In this document: positions 26,173 through 34,207 of the stretch, in pieces
Layout of the letters: every line of letters begins with the position of its first letter
How positions within the stretch are numbered: position 1 is the stretch's first letter
Assembly: GCA_003243425.1 (NCBI GenBank)
Contig: QFQP01000001.1
Location: 1-64,000, forward strand
DNA length: 64,000 bases
Reading direction: 5' to 3'
Source of the DNA: Archangium gephyra
GTDB taxonomy: Bacteria; Myxococcota; Myxococcia; Myxococcales; Myxococcaceae
The notes under the pieces: generated by a model
The model's input: the letters and a program-made list of their open reading frames with translations, nothing else
The model's database searches: none
Told to the model about the DNA's origin: nothing
Position numbers and translations under genes: made by a program

Positions 26173-27390
26173 ATGAACATGCTCGACGACACGTTCTGGA
26201 ACTCGTTTCGCGCCGGCCTTTCGATGGAACAACGGCTCTTCGTGGCGAGATTCCCCGGTGACACCGGCGCGCGACAGCCGGTGAGCGTGTTGTACGGCGG
26301 CGCGCACCTCTTCAAGTCGGACACGCCGGTGAAGCTGGGCGCGCTGGCGAAGAAGGCCTTCGACGAGTTCGCGGCGCCCGAAGCGTTCGGCCTCGAGGCG
26401 TCGCTGGCCGAGCGCGTGTTGCCGCGCGTGAAGGCCAAGCTCGAGCGCGAGCCCATCGAGGACCTGCGCATCGACTTCGAAGACGGCTTCGGTCATCGCA
26501 GTGACGAAGAAGAAGACGCGACGGCGAAGCAGGCGGCGCGTGAGTTGAGCAACGCGAAGGGGTTGCCTCCGTTCATCGGCATTCGCGTCAAGCCGATGAC
26601 CGAAGAGCTCGGCGTGCGTGCGGTGCGGACGCTCGAGTTGTTCTTCGGTGCGTTGCGGCAGGTGCCGGACAACTTCGTCGTCACCTTGCCGAAGGTGACG
26701 TCAGCCGGTCAGGTGAAGTTGTTGGTGAAGGCCCTGTCGGCGCTCGGTGCGAACGTGAAGCTCGAAGTGATGGTCGAAGCCGTGCAGGGCCTCGATGAAT
26801 TGCCGAAGCTGTTCGACGCTGCGCAGGGCCGGCTCCGCGGCGCGCACTTCGGGACCTATGACTACACGGCGTCGCTCGGCATCGCGGCCAACGAGCAGCG
26901 CATGCAGCACCCGGCGTGTGACGACGCGAAGGCGCAGATGCAGCGCGCGTTCGCGGGCACCGGCGTGTGGCTGAGCGACGGCGCGACGACCGCGATGCCC
27001 ATCGCGAAGGAAGGTCGCGAGGCCGTGCACGCGGCGTGGCGACAGTCGATGCGCGATACGCGTCACTCGCTCGCGGGCGGCTTCTATCAAGGGTGGGATC
27101 TGCACCCCGCACAGCTCGTGTCCCGCTACGCGGCGGTCTACGCGTTCTTCCTCGAGAACCTCGAGGCGTCGACGCAGCGCCTCCGCAATTTCGTGGACAA
27201 GCTGGGGCAGGCGACGCTCGTCGGCACCACGTTCGATGACGCGGCCACGGGGCAGGGGTTGCTCAACTTCTTCCTGCGCGGCCTGGCGTGTGGAGCGCTC
27301 ACCGAAGAAGAGGTGCTGGCCACCGGGCTCACGCGTGACGAGCTCGCGTCGAAGTCGTTCGCGCGCATCGCGAAGCATCGGCGCGGCTGA
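26173..27390 (+). CDS. HpcH/HpaI-type aldolase (DUF6986 family)
   Basis: A 405-residue TIM-barrel lyase-like protein. The central part carries citrate-lyase-beta/HpcH features: Asp-Phe-Glu-Asp-Gly near residue 99, Ile-Arg-Val-Lys-Pro near 137, Leu-Glu-Val-Met-Val-Glu (the metal-ligand Glu) near 197-202, and Gly-Thr-Tyr-Asp-Tyr-Thr (metal-ligand Asp) near 225. The extended C-terminus with Gly-Trp-Asp-Leu-His-Pro and a long helical end matches the actinobacterial DUF6986 family, which I recall lying beside allantoicase genes. The ureide operon is only 6.5 kb away here. Reaction unknown; a glyoxylate- or ureidoglycolate-linked aldol reaction is a guess. Confidence 0.75.
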   Translation: MNMLDDTFWNSFRAGLSMEQRLFVARFPGDTGARQPVSVLYGGAHLFKSDTPVKLGALAKKAFDEFAAPEAFGLEASLAERVLPRVKAKLEREPIEDLRIDFEDGFGHRSDEEEDATAKQAARELSNAKGLPPFIGIRVKPMTEELGVRAVRTLELFFGALRQVPDNFVVTLPKVTSAGQVKLLVKALSALGANVKLEVMVEAVQGLDELPKLFDAAQGRLRGAHFGTYDYTASLGIAANEQRMQHPACDDAKAQMQRAFAGTGVWLSDGATTAMPIAKEGREAVHAAWRQSMRDTRHSLAGGFYQGWDLHPAQLVSRYAAVYAFFLENLEASTQRLRNFVDKLGQATLVGTTFDDAATGQGLLNFFLRGLACGALTEEEVLATGLTRDELASKSFARIAKHRRG

Positions 27391-27488
27391 TGCTGCGCCC
27401 CCTCGCCGTGTCGGAGATGGAAGACACCACCTCGGATTCGTTGCAACGCCTTGCAGTTGGCCGCGCGCGTTTGCGATGTGCTCTCGCC

Positions 27489-29246
27489 ATGCGTTCCTTG
27501 CTGCTCGTCGCCACGCTGTCGTTGATGGCCTGCCCTGCGCCTTCGCCCGCGCCCGATGCCGGTGCGCCCAAAGGCCCGTACACCCCGCGCTGGGCCTTCG
27601 AGCCGTGGATCAGCAAGGACATCTCGAACCGCGACGACAGCTACGCCTTCGTCGAAGGCTTCAGGTCGCGCGACATCCCGGTCGGCGTGCTCGTGCTCGA
27701 TAGCCCCTGGGAGACCAACTACAACACCTTCATCCCCAACCCTTCTCGCTACCCCGAGTTCGAGAAGCTGGTGAACGACATGCGCGCCGACGGCGTGCGC
27801 ATCGTGTTGTGGACCACGCAGATGGTGAACGCCGAGTCGTTCGACGTCGAGATGGGCGGCGACAAGTACGTGGGCCCTGCGTCGAACTACGGCGTCGGCT
27901 TGCGCAACGGCTACTACGTGAACGATGGCGCCAGCGAGCTGTGGTGGAAGGGCACCGGCGGCGCGGTCGACTTCTTCAACCCCGAGGCCGTGAAGTGGTG
28001 GCGCGAGCAGCAGAACGCGTTGCTCGACATGGGCGTCGCCGGGTGGAAGCTCGACTTCGGTGAGTCGTACATCACGCGCGCGCCGATGAAGACCTTCGCC
28101 GGCGAGAAGACGCTGCAGGAATACTCGGAGGCCTACTACCGCGACTTCTACGAGCACGGCCTCGAGCGCGTCGGCCGCGAGGAGTTCGTCACCATGGTGC
28201 GCCCGTACGACAAGTCGTACGTGTTCGAAGGCCGCTTCTTCGCGCGCCCCGAGCACGCGCCGGTGGCGTGGGTGGGCGACAACCGCCGCGACTGGGTCGG
28301 CCTCGAAGACGCGCTCGACCACATGTTCCGCAGCGCGAAGGCCAACTACGTGATGCTGGGCAGCGACCTCGGCGGCTACCTCGATCTCGACGACGTCGAC
28401 CTCACGATCCGGGTGCCGTTCGATCGCGTGAACTTCCTGCGGTGGACGGCACTGAGCGCGATGACGCCGTTCATGCAGCTCCACGGTCGCGGCAACCTCA
28501 CGCCGTGGACGTTGCCCGGCGACACCGACGTGGCCACCTCCGTCGCGCACTACCGCTACTGGTCGAAGCTGCACCACGAGCTGGTGCCGTTCTTCTTCTC
28601 GACGGCGCAGGAGGCCTACGCCGGCAAGCCCGTGCCCATGCAGCCCATTGGTGAGCTCGCCGACTGGCCCGGCGACTACCGCTACGTGCTGGGCGATTCG
28701 TTCCTGGTGGCGCCGATTCTCGACGGCTCCGGAGTTCGCGACGTGCCGCTGCCCGCAGGCTCGAGGTGGATCGACTGGTGGAGCAACGCCGTGCACGAAG
28801 GCGGCACCACGCTCAGCGCGTACGACTCGACCGACCTGAAGCACATTCCGTTGTTCGTGAAGGAGGGCGCCGTGATTCCGCTCGCCGTGACCGACGACGT
28901 GACCGGCCTCGGGTCAGCGGCCTCGAGTGGGCGCGTGACGGTGCTCGCGTACCCGTCGACGTCTCGCACCACGTTCACCAGCCACGATGAAGACGGTCAG
29001 ACCACCGAGCTCGCCACTTCGCGCGATGCGGCCTCGTTCACGGTCTCGGCGAGCCGCGCTCCGAAGGGCCTGGTGGTACGCGTGTTCACCGACTCGGCGG
29101 TCGTCACCGCCGTCGGTTCGCTCCCCCAGCAGTCGACGCGCGCGGCCTTCGATGCCGCCGAAAACGGCTGGTTCAAAGACGGCGTCTTCACGTGGGTTCG
29201 CGTGGCGCCGACGAGCGATGCCGTGGCTCTGACACTCGCCCGGTGA
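27489..29246 (+). CDS. GH31 glycoside hydrolase lipoprotein (alpha-glucosidase/xylosidase type)
   Basis: A 585-residue enzyme predicted to cleave alpha-glycosides outside the cytoplasm. The ATG at 27489 gives a lipoprotein signal ending Leu-Met-Ala-Cys, followed by a Pro/Ala linker; the frame continues upstream to 27390 but without a leader. GH31 features: Val-Leu-Asp-Ser-Pro-Trp near residue 70, the nucleophile region Trp-Lys-Leu-Asp-Phe-Gly-Glu near 187-193, and the acid/base candidate Asp in Trp-Val-Gly-Asp-Asn-Arg near 261-265. A beta-sandwich tail follows. The Lys-Leu-Asp-Phe-Gly-Glu form resembles the YicI and sulfoquinovosidase branches more than starch alpha-glucosidases. Specificity is not certain. 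Confidence 0.85.
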   Translation: MRSLLLVATLSLMACPAPSPAPDAGAPKGPYTPRWAFEPWISKDISNRDDSYAFVEGFRSRDIPVGVLVLDSPWETNYNTFIPNPSRYPEFEKLVNDMRADGVRIVLWTTQMVNAESFDVEMGGDKYVGPASNYGVGLRNGYYVNDGASELWWKGTGGAVDFFNPEAVKWWREQQNALLDMGVAGWKLDFGESYITRAPMKTFAGEKTLQEYSEAYYRDFYEHGLERVGREEFVTMVRPYDKSYVFEGRFFARPEHAPVAWVGDNRRDWVGLEDALDHMFRSAKANYVMLGSDLGGYLDLDDVDLTIRVPFDRVNFLRWTALSAMTPFMQLHGRGNLTPWTLPGDTDVATSVAHYRYWSKLHHELVPFFFSTAQEAYAGKPVPMQPIGELADWPGDYRYVLGDSFLVAPILDGSGVRDVPLPAGSRWIDWWSNAVHEGGTTLSAYDSTDLKHIPLFVKEGAVIPLAVTDDVTGLGSAASSGRVTVLAYPSTSRTTFTSHDEDGQTTELATSRDAASFTVSASRAPKGLVVRVFTDSAVVTAVGSLPQQSTRAAFDAAENGWFKDGVFTWVRVAPTSDAVALTLAR

Positions 29247-29452
29247 GAAAACAGTACGTGTCCTGATGTGAAGCAGCGACATGCGCGTACATGTTCGACA
29301 TCAGGTCGTGTGAACTGAATCAGGACACTTCAACTCATTGGAATCACATGTTTGTCAATTGTTTCGACAAATAATGTGGAGCCGCCGGGTTCGGCGCGAA
29401 GCCACGGATCAACGACTTAGCGCTGGCCTGATGAATGCTTCGTGGCCATGCC
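29247..29452. promoter_or_regulatory. AT-richer leader with nested inverted repeats before the protease gene
   Basis: This 206-base gap is clearly less GC-rich than the flanks. GTGTCCTGAT at 29258-29267 is the exact inverse of ATCAGGACAC at 29319-29328. Inside it, CCTGATGT (29262-29269) pairs with ACATCAGG (29298-29305), so two alternative stems share the left arm. Further down, TTGTC and GACAA arms flank a nine-base centre near 29353-29371. This could be an operator, an mRNA leader switch or the terminator of the GH31 gene; there is no T run after the large stem. Confidence 0.5.
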
Positions 29453-30589
29453 ATGAAGCGAATCGCGACGTTGCTGACTCTGGGTGTCCTGACCGCGTGC
29501 GGTCCCGATCTCGTTGTCGTCTCGGAAGGTGGCGAAGAGGGCTTCGACACGGCGGAAGGTCGCATCGTCGGCGGCGTGGACGCGGACATCGCGGCGCTGC
29601 CCTGGCAGGTCGCGGTGATGGACGCGCAGTACTACCAGTACTGCGGCGGCAGCATCATCGCGCCGCAGTGGGTGCTGACGGCGGCGCACTGTGAAGTGGC
29701 GGTGGGCGATCGCATCGGTGCGGGCCACTCGAAGCTCAACACCATGCGCACCAACGGCCAGATCCGCACGGTGTCGCAGGTCATCACCTACACGGGCTTC
29801 AGCTCGCCTGAGTACGGCAAGGACGTGGCGCTGCTGAAGCTGAACTCGCCGCTCGACCTGTCGGGCGCGAACGCGAAGGCCATTCCGCTCGCGACTGAAG
29901 CCGACGCGCAGTACTTCGCGCCCGGCGCGGTGGCGACGGTGTCGGGCTGGGGCACGCTCCGCAGCAACGGCAGCTCGCCCAACACGCTGCAGCGCGTGGA
30001 CGTGGACATCTCGACGGCCTCGGCGATCCGCTCGGCCTACGGCTCGTTGTCGGCGGATCAGCTCGGCGCGGCGCGCGCGGGCAAGGACTCCTGCCAGGGT
30101 GACTCGGGCGGTCCGCTCATCGTGAAGAAGAACGGTATGGCGATCCTCGCGGGCGTCGTCAGCTGGGGCGAAGGCTGCGCGATGGCCGGTCACCCCGGCA
30201 TGTACGCGCGCGTCGCCACCTTCCAGTCGTGGATCGCTTCGAAGATCGGCACCACCACCACGCCGACCGAGCCCACCAACCCGGGCACCACCACCTACCT
30301 CAACTCGACCAACCTCTCGGGCGCGCGCGGCGCGACGCTGCAGGGCTCGTTCTCGGTGCCCGCTGGTACGCGCAGCCTCACCATCACCATGTCGGGTGGC
30401 TCGGGCGATGCCGACCTCTACGTGCGCGCGGGCTCGGCGCCGACGACCTCGACCTACAACTGCCGCCCGTACAAGGAAGGCAACGACGAGACCTGCACCT
30501 TCACCAACCCGCAGGCCGGCACCTGGTACGTGAACGTGCGTGGCTACACGGCGTTCAGCGGCGTGTCGCTCGTGGCGACCAACCCGTAA
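29453..30589 (+). CDS. Trypsin-like serine protease lipoprotein with PPC domain
   Basis: A 378-residue secreted S1 protease. The signal ends Leu-Thr-Ala-Cys (residue 16), so the protein may be lipid-anchored until processing. A short propeptide ends Glu-Gly-Arg before Ile-Val-Gly-Gly, the zymogen cleavage site. Catalytic His79 (Thr-Ala-Ala-His-Cys), Asp124 (Lys-Asp-Val-Ala-Leu-Leu) and Ser218 (Gly-Asp-Ser-Gly-Gly-Pro) are intact. Asp212, six residues before the Ser, is the trypsin S1 aspartate, predicting cleavage after Lys/Arg. After a Thr/Pro linker, residues 290-378 form a pre-peptidase C-terminal (PPC) beta domain (Gly-Asp-Ala-Asp-Leu-Tyr-Val), often removed on maturation. It fits a predatory secretome. 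A weak CAACCC/GGGTTG stem spans the stop. Confidence 0.93.
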   Translation: MKRIATLLTLGVLTACGPDLVVVSEGGEEGFDTAEGRIVGGVDADIAALPWQVAVMDAQYYQYCGGSIIAPQWVLTAAHCEVAVGDRIGAGHSKLNTMRTNGQIRTVSQVITYTGFSSPEYGKDVALLKLNSPLDLSGANAKAIPLATEADAQYFAPGAVATVSGWGTLRSNGSSPNTLQRVDVDISTASAIRSAYGSLSADQLGAARAGKDSCQGDSGGPLIVKKNGMAILAGVVSWGEGCAMAGHPGMYARVATFQSWIASKIGTTTTPTEPTNPGTTTYLNSTNLSGARGATLQGSFSVPAGTRSLTITMSGGSGDADLYVRAGSAPTTSTYNCRPYKEGNDETCTFTNPQAGTWYVNVRGYTAFSGVSLVATNP

Positions 30590-30639
30590 GCGTCCAGCGA
30601 GGGTTGACGTGGAGGCGGGGCCGATTCTCCTCACGGAGC

Positions 30640-30977
30640 GTCGGCCTTCGTCGTTTCTAAAGCTCCGGCGCCGGTCTTCGTCGGCGGGCGTGTTCAACGT
30701 GTTCGACACGACGAGGGGTGAGCACCTGAGCGACGCGCAGCTCCGTGAGTTCTGTGGCACCCGCGGGCTCACGCCGGTGCCGCTCGCGTTCTCGGGTGAC
30801 GCGTTCGACGAGAGCCTCGAATCGCCGCTGCGAAGGCCAACGGCTGTACACCGGCACGGAGAACCAGCGTGAGGCGTCGTGCTTCGGCCGGTGACGCCGA
30901 TACACTCCGAAACGCTGGGCGGTCGCCTGTCGTTCAAGGCGATCTCCAACCGCCATCTGCTCGACGAGCGCGACTGA
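30640..30977 (+). pseudogene. Decayed 3' fragment of an RNA ligase gene
   Basis: Two frames together reproduce the C-terminal part of a T4 Rnl2/DRB0094-type RNA ligase. One frame (about 30690-30830) reads Val-Phe-Asn-Val-Phe-Asp followed by an Asp/Glu-rich helix and Gly-Leu-Thr-Pro-Val-Pro. A second frame (about 30830-30870) gives Leu-Tyr-Thr-Gly-Thr-Glu. A further shift gives Val-Val-Leu-Arg-Pro-Val and, before a stop at 30977, Arg-Leu-Ser-Phe-Lys-Ala-Ile-Ser-Asn-Arg. That last string matches the ligase motif V region (Ser-Phe-Lys-Val-Ile-Ser-Asn). At least two frameshifts and no N-terminal Lys-x-Asp-Gly nucleotidyl site, so it is inactive. The left limit is uncertain. Confidence 0.68.
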
Positions 30978-30978
30978 C

Positions 30979-32775
30979 TCACCTGAGTCGCGCTGGCGCA
31001 CCGCAGATGTCCGCGGGTGCAGCAAAGCGCTCGGGCCCGGAGGCGTACTTCTCGGCGCGGGCCGAATCTCCAGCGGAAGATGCGAGCTCCACGAGGGCGT
31101 TGCGCGCGAGCCCGACGCCTTCGGGCCATTCACGCCAGTCTGCTTCCACGGCAGCTTCGAGCGCGGCCCGGGCTTCGAGGGTGCGGCCCTGCGCGTAACG
31201 CGTGCGCGCCAGCGCCCACCACGCGAGCCCGTTGTGTGGGTAGTGCGCGAGCGTGTTGGCAAGCGTCGCTGCGGCGAGCTCCCACTCCTTGAGCCGCATG
31301 CTCGCTTCGGCGGCGTCGACCGCGATGTGCGCGTCGAGTGGCGCGAGTCGCCGGGCGCGCTCGAAGCCGTTCAGCGCAGCTTCGCGGTCACCCCGCTTCG
31401 AGGCCACCCGCGCGACGTTCGCTTCGAAGATGGCGGTTCCCGGTGTGATGCGCAGCGCCTCGGCATAGGCGGTGTTCGCGAGCTCGAGCTTTCCTTTCGT
31501 TTCGTGAACCTCACCCAGCAAGGCCGGCCACAACGACGACGTGGGCTCGAGGCCGTTGGCGACGTCGAACCAGCGCGCGTCTGCGCTGGTGATGGCCTTC
31601 GCGCCCGCGACCGACGCGCCGAACTGCGCCAGACCGAGCGCGCACGGCAGCAACGTGAGCAACGGCAGCCAGCCGGGCAGGGCGACGGTCTTCGTCTTCT
31701 TGAACGACGCCGCGAACACGCACGCCCCGAGCGCTGCCAGCAGCACGTTCGAGAAGCACACCAGCGACGCCGAGGCCCAGGCGATGGTCGCAGCCGCGGC
31801 TCCGGTGTGAGCGATGCCGTCGCGACGCCACGAACGCGCGGTGATGAACACCGCCAGCAGCAACGCCGCGATGCCGACCACGCCCTGCGTCGCCAGCGTG
31901 TTGGGGACAATCGAATGCGCGTGCGTCGCGGTCGTGCCCCACTCGTACTGCCACGCTTCGGGTTGGCGCAGCTGCTGGTCGACGAGCACGAAGGTGTCGA
32001 AACCCCAGCCGGTGAACGGGTGCAGCTGAAACCCCGCGAGCGCGGTACGCCACAACGCGAGCCGTGTCGGGGCGACGAAGAAGTGCGTCAGCCTCTCCCA
32101 CAGCGCCGCGGGGCCGACGACCCCCATCGCGACGATGAGCGTGACCGGCACCGCGAGCCACGTCGTGCGTCGCGAGCGCGGCGGCCGCACTCCGCGGCTC
32201 AACACCAGCCACGCCGCCACCCCCACCGCCAACGTGAGCCAGCCCGCGCGTGAGAGCGTCAGCACGCAGGTGATGGCCGTCACGGCAGCCGTCGCCCAGC
32301 GACGTTCCTCGAGCGCCAACACGCACAGCAGCGCCATGAACACGCCGAGCTGCGTGGGGTGACCGAGCGTGGAGAACGGGCGAATGCCACCGCACCAGCT
32401 CGCGCTCTGCGCCCACTGGAACGGGTCGAGCCCGGTGGCCTGCAGCAACGCCCACGCCGCGATGGGCCACGCCGCGTAGAAGAGAAGGCGGAAGCCCGCA
32501 GTGGAGAACGACAGCGCCGAGACGATGAGCAGCGGGAGAACTGCCGTCCACGACAGCGCCGGCGCGCTCGAGGTGAAGGTGGTGACCAGCGCTGCGCCCA
32601 CCACCAGCGCGATGGCCACCGCGTGCGAGCGGGAGACCTCGAGGCTCTTGCGCGTGTACGACAGCACGACCACGCCGAGCGCCAGCACCAGCTGCTGCGG
32701 CACCTCGAAGTGGTCGAAGGTGAAGGGAACGAAGGCCAGCGCCGCGAGGGCGAGCCAGCCTCCAGCGTGCGTCAC
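30979..32775 (-). CDS. O-antigen ligase-like (Wzy_C) membrane protein with C-terminal TPRs
   Basis: About 598 residues. The N-terminal ~400 residues hold 10-12 membrane spans with the Wzy_C core (Gly-His-Pro-Thr-Gln near residue 145, Leu-Thr-Leu-Ser-Arg-Ala-Gly-Trp near 185). A periplasmic loop follows with Gly-Trp-Gly-Phe-Asp-Thr-Phe and His-Ala-His-Ser-Ile-Val-Pro-Asn. Residues about 420-570 are TPR repeats. Such proteins polymerise or ligate surface glycans or glycosylate exoproteins. The GTG at 32775 overlaps the stop of the Ig-like lipoprotein gene (GTGA), so they are coupled; the long 5' extension lacks features and is rejected. No other polysaccharide genes are nearby. Confidence 0.82.
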   Translation of the reverse strand: MTHAGGWLALAALAFVPFTFDHFEVPQQLVLALGVVVLSYTRKSLEVSRSHAVAIALVVGAALVTTFTSSAPALSWTAVLPLLIVSALSFSTAGFRLLFYAAWPIAAWALLQATGLDPFQWAQSASWCGGIRPFSTLGHPTQLGVFMALLCVLALEERRWATAAVTAITCVLTLSRAGWLTLAVGVAAWLVLSRGVRPPRSRRTTWLAVPVTLIVAMGVVGPAALWERLTHFFVAPTRLALWRTALAGFQLHPFTGWGFDTFVLVDQQLRQPEAWQYEWGTTATHAHSIVPNTLATQGVVGIAALLLAVFITARSWRRDGIAHTGAAAATIAWASASLVCFSNVLLAALGACVFAASFKKTKTVALPGWLPLLTLLPCALGLAQFGASVAGAKAITSADARWFDVANGLEPTSSLWPALLGEVHETKGKLELANTAYAEALRITPGTAIFEANVARVASKRGDREAALNGFERARRLAPLDAHIAVDAAEASMRLKEWELAAATLANTLAHYPHNGLAWWALARTRYAQGRTLEARAALEAAVEADWREWPEGVGLARNALVELASSAGDSARAEKYASGPERFAAPADICGAPARLR

Positions 32776-33833
32776 TGGACGATGACGGTCGCGACGGCCA
32801 CCGAAGCATCCGTCGAGGCGACCTGACCGACGAACGCAGCCACCAGGTAGATGCCCGGCGCCGCGGGCGCGGTGTACGTGCCCGAGTTCACGGTGCCGAC
32901 GTCGCCGCCGCCGGAGTTGAGCACCATCCAATCGACGGCCGAGCCATCGCTCGCGGTCGCGGTGAATTGGATGACGCCGTTGGGCGCGACGGTCGCAGAC
33001 GCCGGCGAAATCTCGACCGACACGCGCTGCAGGCCGATCGTGCTCACGTCGGTGCTCAGGTACTGATTCGTCGCCGGGTCACGCGCGTAGATGCGCTTCA
33101 CGTTCGCGTCGCCGGTGTACGTCGCCGCGAACGACTGACCCGACGGCCAGCGGAACCACTCCGCCGTGGTGAGCGACGAGAGCTGCGTCGGGGTGACGTA
33201 GCGGGTCACCGCGAAGGTCTGCTTTTCACCCACGCCCACCACCATCACCGTCGACGCCCGGCTGCTGGGGAAGATGGCGTCGGTCACCGCGCTGCTCGGC
33301 GCGAGCGTGAGCTCGATGAGCTGCGAGACGCTGGTGTTGTAGTCGGCCGTGGCGCGGATGCGCACGGTGCGCGCCGAGCCGGAATTCGGCGCGTAGTACA
33401 CGGCCGTCTGGTTGTTGAGGCGCGAGAGCTGACCCGTCGCCGACTGCTCGAGCGAGAACGAAACGTCGGGGCTCGAGGCCGACGCTTCCAGCGCCGCGCT
33501 CAAGGTGAGCGACGAGCTGTACGGCACGCTCGCCGTGGTGGGGAACACCGTGAGCCCGTTCTGCGTGTTGGTGCCGCCGCCCGTTCCGCCGCCGGTGCCA
33601 CCACTGCCGCCGGTGTTGCCGCCAAAGCAGGCGCCCTGCATGCACGACTGCGTGAACTGGCACGTGGTGCACGTGTTGCCGCCGATGCCGCAGGCGTTGG
33701 CCGTGTTGCCGGCCTGGCAGGTCCCCGACGCATCACAGCAGCCGACCGAGCAGTTCGAACGGTCGCACGCGGGTTTCGAACACGCCGAGAGAGCACCAAC
33801 CGTCACCACAGCCACGAGAGCGAGGACGCGCAT
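32772..33833 (-). CDS. Ig-like lipoprotein with Cys-rich head
   Basis: About 353 residues. The ATG at 33833 gives a signal ending Leu-Ser-Ala-Cys; the frame extends to 33905 without a leader. The mature start has about eleven Cys in 60 residues with a Gly-Cys-Cys-Asp-Ala-Ser-Gly-Thr-Cys core and a Cys-Gly-x-Gly-Gly spacing, very like the head of the 50.6 kb anchor-D protein. Then comes a Gly/Thr-rich linker (about 75-90), followed by beta-sandwich segments, the last (Pro-Ala-Ser-Ala-Thr-Val-Ala-Pro-Asn-Gly) resembling BIG-type Ig domains. It is translationally coupled to the ligase-like gene and could be its partner or a surface adhesin. Confidence 0.78.
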   Translation of the reverse strand: MRVLALVAVVTVGALSACSKPACDRSNCSVGCCDASGTCQAGNTANACGIGGNTCTTCQFTQSCMQGACFGGNTGGSGGTGGGTGGGTNTQNGLTVFPTTASVPYSSSLTLSAALEASASSPDVSFSLEQSATGQLSRLNNQTAVYYAPNSGSARTVRIRATADYNTSVSQLIELTLAPSSAVTDAIFPSSRASTVMVVGVGEKQTFAVTRYVTPTQLSSLTTAEWFRWPSGQSFAATYTGDANVKRIYARDPATNQYLSTDVSTIGLQRVSVEISPASATVAPNGVIQFTATASDGSAVDWMVLNSGGGDVGTVNSGTYTAPAAPGIYLVAAFVGQVASTDASVAVATVIVQ

Positions 33834-33874
33834 GTGCCGCGTATTGCCCCAGTGTGAAGCGAAAGTCAGCCGAC

Positions 33875-34207
33875 TCAGCTGCCGCGGTACGTGGAGTACC
33901 CCCACGGGTTGAGCAACAACGGCACGTGGTAGTGCGCCGCGCCGTCGACGATGTCGAACACCACTTCGACGTACGGGTAGAAGCCGGTGGTCTTCGTGGC
34001 CGTGAAGTACGCCTTCGTGTCGAAGCGAATGCGGTACGTGCCGGGCTCGACGGGCCCCGGCGGCGTGAGGGTCTTCAAACGACCGTCATCGTCGGTGGCG
34101 CCTTCGCCGACGCGCTTCCAGTCGGCGCCGTGCAGCCGCTCCAGCTGAATGGGAACGCCGCGCGCAGGCTTGCCCAGGGTGGTGTCGAGGATGTGTGTGG
34201 TGATCAC
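33875..34207 (-). CDS. uraH: 5-hydroxyisourate hydrolase
   Basis: A 110-residue transthyretin-like enzyme that hydrolyses 5-hydroxyisourate to OHCU, the step after uricase. The start Ile-Thr-Thr-His-Ile-Leu-Asp-Thr (active-site His), the Arg of Tyr-Arg-Ile-Arg-Phe, the His of Ala-His-Tyr-His-Val-Pro-Leu-Leu, and the C-terminal Tyr-Arg-Gly-Ser signature are all present. That is the diagnostic hydrolase set, unlike vertebrate transthyretin. The GTG at 34207 overlaps the stop of the alc/uraD fusion (GTGA), so it is the last gene of the ureide operon. A longer start at 34228 would lie inside that gene. Confidence 0.96.
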   Translation of the reverse strand: MITTHILDTTLGKPARGVPIQLERLHGADWKRVGEGATDDDGRLKTLTPPGPVEPGTYRIRFDTKAYFTATKTTGFYPYVEVVFDIVDGAAHYHVPLLLNPWGYSTYRGS

